Source: Rhyacophila brunnea (taxonomy: Eukaryota; Arthropoda; Insecta; Trichoptera; Rhyacophilidae). From it: a stretch of DNA of 64,000 nt. The stretch lies in contig JAGYXB010000286.1 of NCBI GenBank assembly GCA_022495005.1, positions 112,783-176,782 on the forward strand. The letters run 5' to 3'. The notes under the pieces were generated by a model that saw nothing but the letters and a program-made list of their open reading frames with translations, had not been told where the DNA came from and made no database searches. Shown one piece after another: positions 58,007 through 64,000 of this stretch. Position numbers and translations under genes: made by a program. Every line of letters begins with the position of its first letter. Positions within the stretch are counted from its first letter, which is position 1.

Positions 58007-59041
58007 GACTATTATCAAGGCCTAAACAAAAACGAAGCATAAGTGCGAATGAGAAAGCATTCAGCACGCTTATTTCTCCGCAGTATGCGTAGGAATAAAA
58101 TCGAATTTCTAGGGCTGAATTAAATATTTTTGGAAATGTCGCCGGTAAATATTGATTTGAATGATGAAATTCATTTAAAAATTGCAAGCACGTGTTGCTG
58201 AATTTTTTGTTTGTTTTAAATATAAAATTAGTGGTATTTCATTATTTTTAGTTAATGAAGTAGAAATAATGTAAAATGCGTTTAACTATGGTGTGTTCAA
58301 ATTTGATAACCGTATTGAGAAGCAACATGATGGTACAACGTTTTATAGTTAAGTAGTGTGCGTTATACGCGAGAAACATGCCTTTATTTTGTCGAAAAAT
58401 AGCCACTCTCTTTATATTATTACTTTGAGACTATTAGGTATATATTATAATAGGTATATAATCTTATAAATTTTATGCGTAAGTTTTCAATGTAAAGGGT
58501 ATAGCTGACAGTGGACATAAATGCACTTCAAACAACTCACCATTACTAGGTCACATAACAGGGTGAAATGGTGATATAAGGGGCGGGTGAAGAAATGCGT
58601 GTTTAGATCCAACTGCTGTTTATCTCGTTAATATTTCACTATTTAAGAATAGAAACAATAGAACCCGAGTAAAATATTCATTAAAAACAAGTCAAACTGC
58701 TTCATTTCTATCAGGTATGCTTACCAGTGTAGCTATTAACACCAAATAAGCCCCTCCCGAGAGAATGTCTCAAGTGCGGCCTCAAAAATTTAACTTTAAT
58801 ATCAACATACCATTGATAAAAGTTGACAAGCCCTGCCCATAAAGAAATATTTCAAATATTATCACAAAAGCATTTTTAAACGACGCGCCTTTCGAGCGCA
58901 TACCGTACTTGCTAGCTTCCAAGTTCATACCCCAGGCCCCAAGCTAGTTCCGTTAGATATTTCACTGATTCGAACCCAACAAACACCAACTCTTTTCAGA
59001 ACCACAACGCGACATCTAAATCTGCAGTTACCGGAGTCGGC

Positions 59042-60112
59042 ATGACCTACATGGAAGCCTTGCCCAAAACAATCAAGACTCAGAGCCGGATAGGAAAGTA
59101 TGATCCGGTTGACGAGTCCCGCCTGCCGGTCATCAAGATCTACAGCAACCCCGACGCGATAGTCAATATACTATCCCCTGAAAGAGACGCCCATCCAGCA
59201 CATCTCCCTCCTCTCCCTGACCATGCCAGCATCTTCCTATCCAGCATATTCAGAGTTTATGAAGCTAGACTCTTGCTCCCGAGCCTGGGGCCAACAGAAG
59301 TATACCCGGACAAGAAACCGGAAATTACAAGACAGAATAGGCTGAAAGTATATTACTATGCAATGGGTGGGCTTATGTGTTTGGTGAAGCCTGTAGATAC
59401 TAACTCCGAAGCTCAATCACTCTACATTGAAAAAAGATGGTCTGCATTCAGGGCAAAAGCTCTCATTCCAGATACTAGATATGACGCTCTCAGGACCCGC
59501 TGCTTCGCTCTCGGTGGCTTTGCTGCTTTCTACAAGATGGTCAGCCAGTACCCCACACTGGTTTACCAGCTTAAAGCTCTGGCGATCACAGCGACAGATC
59601 TGACACCCGCTGCTAAAGCCATCCATGAGCAGGTTATGATGGTTTGGAAAGGCTATGGCTTGAAGTCAGTGGCGTTCATGGCAAATGTAATATCTTCAGC
59701 GAACTCAGCCCTGGGAATAGCTGCTGTCAATGAGCAAGCCAAGAAATTCCTGGATGCAAAGAAGGCGCTTGTTGACAAACACGGGGAGATGTTTGATTAC
59801 GGATACGTCCTTGGCCTGCCTAGGTTTGATACAATCAAGAAGGCCAACTTTCCAGACCTTTATTACGCTGGGATTGCTTTGGCACACTCCACAGGAGTGC
59901 TCCAATCAGGGGGAAATTTCTTCGTGTCCAACCATACCACCACTGTCAGCAAGCAGATAATCAAGCGTATGGTGTGCCAACGACCAGAGCCCTCTCGGAA
60001 ACGCCGCCGATCCTCAAGCCAAAGTGAAGACGAACCAGACAATCGCCGATCCAGAGGCAGACCGGGACTTTTCGGCAGAGGGGGACGTTTCGGCAGAGGG
60101 CGTAACTTCTGA
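59042..60112 (+). CDS. Endogenous viral element: nucleoprotein-like ORF, intact
   Basis: An open frame of 356 codons from the ATG at 59042, with no internal stop or frameshift. The body (about residues 60-300) is rich in Ala, Leu and Tyr helices, with YYYAMGGLMCLVKP, RCFALGGFAAFYKM, GEMFDYGYVLGLPRF and FPDLYYAGIALAHSTG. The last 40 residues are basic: RKRRRSSSQSEDEPDNRRS, then a Gly-Arg tail. Size and layout resemble the RNA-binding nucleoprotein of non-segmented negative-strand RNA viruses (Mononegavirales or related), which coats the viral genome. I cannot name the family. GC is clearly higher than in neighbouring DNA. It is a genomic copy; being flanked by host TE sequence, it is not part of a virus. 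Whether it is expressed is unknown. Confidence 0.68.
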   Translation: MTYMEALPKTIKTQSRIGKYDPVDESRLPVIKIYSNPDAIVNILSPERDAHPAHLPPLPDHASIFLSSIFRVYEARLLLPSLGPTEVYPDKKPEITRQNRLKVYYYAMGGLMCLVKPVDTNSEAQSLYIEKRWSAFRAKALIPDTRYDALRTRCFALGGFAAFYKMVSQYPTLVYQLKALAITATDLTPAAKAIHEQVMMVWKGYGLKSVAFMANVISSANSALGIAAVNEQAKKFLDAKKALVDKHGEMFDYGYVLGLPRFDTIKKANFPDLYYAGIALAHSTGVLQSGGNFFVSNHTTTVSKQIIKRMVCQRPEPSRKRRRSSSQSEDEPDNRRSRGRPGLFGRGGRFGRGRNF

Positions 60113-60684
60113 TCCGCACACTCTATCTCAGTGTCTCCGCGCCCAGCTCTTCTTAAATACAGCAATCCAGTATCCTGGTGGGATGCTGAGTGTCATAAAA
60201 TTAAAAGGTTTATTAAAGCTGCATATAAAAATGGGAACACACTCTGGAATTAAAGGATTTTATTAATTATAAAAAAGCTTGTTCGACAGCAATAAAAACA
60301 TTTAGATCCAAGAAAAGGATAAATTTTACAATTTTCGCTTCTAGCGTTGATCACAGGACTGACTCTGGATTCGTTTGGAATAAATGTAATTTTTTTAAAA
60401 CAATTGGATTAAAGTTAACCCTACTCATGTAGACAGAAAATTTACAAACCGAAGAAAAAATCAAAATCGCTTTAAATAAGATATGTCCACCTTGGGCTCC
60501 CACTGATCCAAATTGGGAGCCGATATGCGGTGAAAATATTTTTTAACCGCGTTGAGTTTAACACTCAACTCAACTCAAACTCAACCAATCCTAAGTCAGC
60601 CCCTGGTATGGACGGCATAGATTACGATATATTACAAAAATCCCCGTTAAATACAAACTAATTCTATTAGAAATATTTAATGAA

Positions 60685-61270
60685 ATGTTTAATTCTAATG
60701 ACTATCCATCCAAATGGAAAGAATCATTTGTTCACTTTATTAACAAAACAGATGGCAAAAGCGTGCGACCAATATCTTTATGTTCCTGCCTAAGCAAACT
60801 GTTTGAAACCCTTATAAAATACAGGCTGCAATGGTGGGTGGAATATCATAATATATTACCTGATAGCCAAACAGGATTCAAAAAAGGTAAATCATGTATC
60901 GATAACTTACTTAATTTAACACTACACGTAGATGAATCTATGTTAAACCAAAATGATGTACTAGCCGCGTTTCTTGACGTATGTGGTGCTTTTGATAATC
61001 TAAATAGCGATATATTACTGACAAAACTAGCTTCGATTGGTTGTTCAAAAAAAATAATCAAATTCATTAAATTTAGTTCTCACGAAAGATATATCCATGC
61101 TGATATACTTGGAGAAGATTACACAATTGTTTACAAAGGAGTACCTCAAAGAGGGGTGCTCAGCCCGCACCTGTATGCAATATATGTATCTGGGATCACA
61201 GAGAATATACCGAAATGTGTAGAAATTTCACAATTTGCAGATGATATTGGAATTTTATACAAGTATCATA
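60685..61270 (+). pseudogene. LINE reverse transcriptase domain
   Basis: Contains PSKWKESFVHFINKTD, VRPISLCSCLSKLFE, FLDVCGAFDNLNSDIL (first catalytic Asp), GVPQRGVLSPHLYAIYVSG and FADDIGILY (catalytic Asp pair). All catalytic residues are present in this stretch, but the upstream and downstream frames are lost; the true domain starts before 60685 and was shifted near 60540-60660. It belongs to the LINE half of the composite insertion. Confidence 0.85.
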
Positions 61271-62032
61271 CCTGTCGAATTAGGTCGAGGCACTATATAA
61301 AACTCGGTCAATATAATTAAAAAAGAACTTCATAATTTAGGCCTGGAACTTTCTCCGCAAAAAACGGTATTGTTTCACTTCAATAAAAAAACATTGAGCC
61401 TGGGAAAATTGATAACTGCATAATCAAATTTGAGACCGACCGTCCTCAAATTAACCAAATTCAAAAGAAATGCAATCGTGCACTAAATATAATCAAATTC
61501 TTGTGTGGCACTTGGTGGGGCTCCAACCCGGAAACATTGATATTATTGTACAAGAGTTTTGTTCGCTCCGTAATTGACTATGCTAGCTTTGTTTACTTTC
61601 CTACCCGTAAAGATCTGATTAACAAAATAGAAGGAATACAATATACAGCAGTGAGAGCTGCACTAGGATATCGCATAAGTATGCCAAAAAATATTTTTGT
61701 AGTGTAGTCGAAGCTCACCCTGATTCTAGAGCGTACAAAATTTCTGTGTAATTGCTACTTGAGTAAAACACTATCAAATAGCGGTTCACAAACGTATGAT
61801 AAAATTCGCAATAGTTATAATAAATTTAAAATGAAAAATAAAAAGGGTCTTACGCTGTTGTATCGAAAATATAATGGATATTAGTGAGCAGATAAATATT
61901 CAAAATAACTATACACCGTACTGCCGTGAATACAAAACAACATGTACTTGATTGACATCAATACTGAGCTAGGCCACAGTCTTAAAAGTTCCAATAATCC
62001 AAATTTAGAAATAAACAATATCATTTCTCGGG

Positions 62033-62486
62033 GTGGTCTGTGTAATTTATACAGATGGCAGTAAAGTTTATGATTCCCCTTCAGTTGTAACTGCATGCAT
62101 TTGTTCAGAAATGGATATTCAAATAAAAAGAAGCATTAATCAAAATGCATCTGTATTTACTGCGGAATGTATCGCTTTGAACGATGCACTTGACATAGCG
62201 CTCAAACACGTCAACAAAAATATAATCATTTACACGGAGTCACTCAGTGCTCTCCAATGTCTACTTTTTCCAAAATTTGGCGTAAAAACCAATTTAAATG
62301 TTTGACAAATTTATACAAACAACTTCAAATAACAGCACAATTATTACATTCGAATGGATTCCTTCACACATTGGAATTCTGGGGAACGAGAACGCAGATA
62401 GCCTTGCAAAAACAGCAACTCTTGAGAGGAGCATTGATAAATTCCCCATACCGTATACAGACTTTTTGAAACATTCAATAAAATAG
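62033..62486 (+). pseudogene. LINE RNase H domain, frameshifted
   Basis: Frame 1 holds IYTDGSKVYD (first Asp kept), FTAECIALNDAL (Glu kept) and IYTESLSALQCL, where Glu replaces the usual third Asp. After a frameshift near 62275 the other frame holds WIPSHIGILGNENADSLAK (last Asp kept). The upstream context is also frameshifted. Non-functional as it stands. Confidence 0.82.
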
Positions 62487-63024
62487 CCAAAACTGAAACA
62501 GATAATTTATTAAAAAAACAAGGTCTAACAAAAGGGAAAAAGTACTTTCAAAGTTATTACAATTCTGAAACCAAATCATGGTATACCAATAAAATGCTAA
62601 ATAGGGAATCAATCGCTGTAGAGCGGATCATTGTAATCTTGCCTCATCCCTGGTTCGCTTGGGTATAATAAATAACCCTGGGTGCCGATGCGGAAGTGAG
62701 ACTGAAGATATTGATACCCGGAGACAGCGGCTTCTTAAAGATTTAAGTAAACAAAAGTACTAATTGCCACTGGATCTTGCGATATTTTTGGCTCGGCCGA
62801 ATATCAAGGCGTTCCAGTGTATCCAAGTGTTTCTGAGTGAGTGTGGCCTACAAGTTTAAACTGTATTTGTTCTTTTTTTTCCTCTCCTGTAAATTTGTAT
62901 TGTAATAACTGTATGAGTAATTACTGTAATAATATGTATTAATAGTGTATGTTTAAAAGTAAAGCTAAACAAGACTCAATTGAGACTTCGAAGCTTAATA
63001 ATAAAAAAAAAACTTCACTGATTC

Positions 63025-63627
63025 ACGACGAAAATCTGAGAATCGGTTTATTTCCCCTTATATGAGTGATGGGAGTCCTGTCGAAAATAATTTTTAGTTG
63101 AAAAACGTCGGCGCTCGCCATTTCGTTGCTGTAGGATTGGTTTGTCAAGTGGCTGGCATCCATTTCGCGTAAAAAACAAAATCTGTTAATACAAACCTCT
63201 ATCCATATGATCATATTAGGATCGGACATGGCCGAAAGAAAAAGGGTTTTTTATGAATTCTCCAAATGATAATATGTTGCCAAATTTCATATAAGTGGTA
63301 GCTTTAGGTCTTATACGTATCCTAATATTAATCCATTCCACGCGGACGGAACACCTGTTGTATACTAATTAATTGGCCATTCGATATAATTAGCATGTTA
63401 TTTAAATGCGTTAATTAAAAAGTAATTTATTTAAGTTTTTTGCGTACTCAGTTGAAATAAATATAGCGATGTAATTAATCAACACACCCATTTTCCTCAA
63501 CATTATATGATCCTTGCATGTGAAGACTGCTACATGTATTTAAGGTGTTTGATTTTTAAAATACTGTTTTCTCATATTTATGTGTTGTTTTGACTTCATG
63601 TTAATGCAATACTCCACGTTCTTTTAG
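63025..63627 (+). other. Locus B intron before the finger exon
   Basis: No gene. The final 150 bases (from about 63480) align with the sequence before the locus A finger exon (22380-22538), including AATACT...CACGTTCTTTTAG at the acceptor. The two last introns therefore share ancestry. Confidence 0.55.
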
Positions 63628-64000
63628 TTGATTCCTGCAACTACTGCATTGCCTTATTCCGCTAGTCTGGGATTGTCAGAGAAGAGCCTAGAAGTACAAG
63701 AGCCATACGATGAAATACAGATTGACGATCAAGATATTAAAAAAGAATTGGGGGTATATGAAATAATTGCTACTGATTTCAATAATCTAAACAAAATTGA
63801 TAAAAAATCTCGTAATAAGAGAAAAAACTTTGGCAGTCAATCTGCTTCGTTGAAACTAAACAAAGTAAATTACTCTAATAAAAAACCATTTAAATGTTCC
63901 CAATGTGACTACTCATCGAACACATATAGTGAGATGAAATTACACAATATAAATCATTCTGATGAAAAGCCATTTAAATGTGACCAATGTAGTTACTCAT
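63628..64000 (+). CDS. Locus B last exon: zinc-finger exon, cut by window end
   Basis: Starts after the acceptor CTTTTAG at phase 0, like 22539. The leader matches locus A (YSASLGLSEKSLEVQEPYDEIQ, IKKELGVYEI), but the diverged first finger of locus A is missing here. One full finger (CSQCDYSSNTYSEMKLHNINH) and the beginning of the next (CDQCSYS) are visible, joined by HSDEKPFK. The frame is open to the window edge (124 codons). It completes locus B, a probable DNA-binding regulator; the number of fingers cannot be told. Confidence 0.8.
   Translation, partial: MIPATTALPYSASLGLSEKSLEVQEPYDEIQIDDQDIKKELGVYEIIATDFNNLNKIDKKSRNKRKNFGSQSASLKLNKVNYSNKKPFKCSQCDYSSNTYSEMKLHNINHSDEKPFKCDQCSYS

Larger units (their letters stand above)
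58972..63013 (+). mobile_element. Composite insertion: viral nucleoprotein-like sequence fused to LINE
   Basis: A single unit flanked by the 11-bp direct repeat TTCACTGATTC (58961-58971 and 63014-63024). From left to right: a 70-base untranslated leader, an intact nucleoprotein-like ORF (59042-60112), a short trailer, a junction somewhere in 60113-60160, then a 5'-truncated LINE on the same strand, ending in a poly(A) tail right before the second repeat. Poly(A) plus target duplication is the mark of LINE-driven insertion. The order (foreign RNA copy upstream, LINE 3' part downstream) fits template jumping by the LINE reverse transcriptase. That mechanism is inference; the bracketing repeat is seen directly. 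Confidence 0.75.
60160..63013 (+). mobile_element. I-type LINE with RNase H, 5'-truncated and decayed
   Basis: The first readable part, SWWDAECHKIKRFIKAAYK (from about 60168), is the linker between endonuclease and RT in such elements, so the endonuclease is missing. The RT region follows (60685-61270), then the C-terminal thumb region (61430-61690), RNase H (62033-62450) and a 3' UTR ending in poly(A) at 63003-63012. Frames are broken near 60260, 61265, 61420 and several later places. Type I assignment rests on the RT plus RNase H order. Confidence 0.82.

Overview
This is an AT-rich stretch of an animal genome, almost certainly an insect. It is intron-bearing and crowded with transposable elements (TEs) of many classes: RTE-type and RNase-H-bearing non-LTR elements, a Penelope-like element, hAT, TTAA-target and Helitron-like DNA elements, and tRNA-derived SINEs. 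It also carries C2H2 zinc-finger genes whose exons are separated by kilobases of repeats. A short (CCTAA)n tract of arthropod telomere type and the many TAGGTACCTA-type tracts fit an insect, perhaps a hemipteran such as an aphid relative, but the species cannot be fixed from sequence alone. There are no bacterial features, so operons, ribosome binding sites and terminators do not apply.

The host content is one small gene family present three times. Locus A (+ strand, about 11.1-23.8 kb) has a start exon (49 codons), three middle exons of 49, 46 and 51 codons, a decayed extra middle exon, and a large last exon with eleven C2H2 fingers. All junctions are phase 0, so the parts can be spliced in any combination. 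Locus B (+ strand, 43.5 kb to beyond the window end) has the same start exon, two middle exons and a paralogous finger exon cut by the window edge. Locus C (- strand, 36.5-37.9 kb) keeps only the start exon and a frameshifted first middle exon and looks dead. The middle exons share a Cys-Ser-Tyr-Ser-Glu box and a Val-Asn-Gln end and look like one duplicated, otherwise unrecognised module.

Between these exons lie nested mobile elements, many with exact target-site duplications (TSDs) that I could read directly. They are a 1.39 kb fold-back TTAA element present twice (one copy split by a second, piggyBac-like TTAA element), a Penelope-like element with 1 kb inverted arms and a 13-bp TSD, a 5'-truncated RTE with a 13-bp TSD, three hAT-type MITEs with 8-bp TSDs, and a deleted hAT whose empty site survives at locus B. 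There are also a Helitron-like element ending 19 bp before a splice acceptor, a decayed DNA transposon with repeated subterminal motifs at 40.8-42.9 kb, and a 3.2 kb TIR element at 52.7-55.9 kb.

The most striking region is 58.97-63.01 kb. An intact 356-codon ORF resembling the nucleoprotein of a negative-strand RNA virus is joined directly upstream of a 5'-truncated, decayed RNase-H-bearing LINE that ends in a poly(A) tail. The whole composite is bracketed by one 11-bp direct repeat. This is the structure expected if the LINE reverse transcriptase jumped from its own RNA to a viral RNA during one insertion. The viral half is still open while the LINE half is broken.
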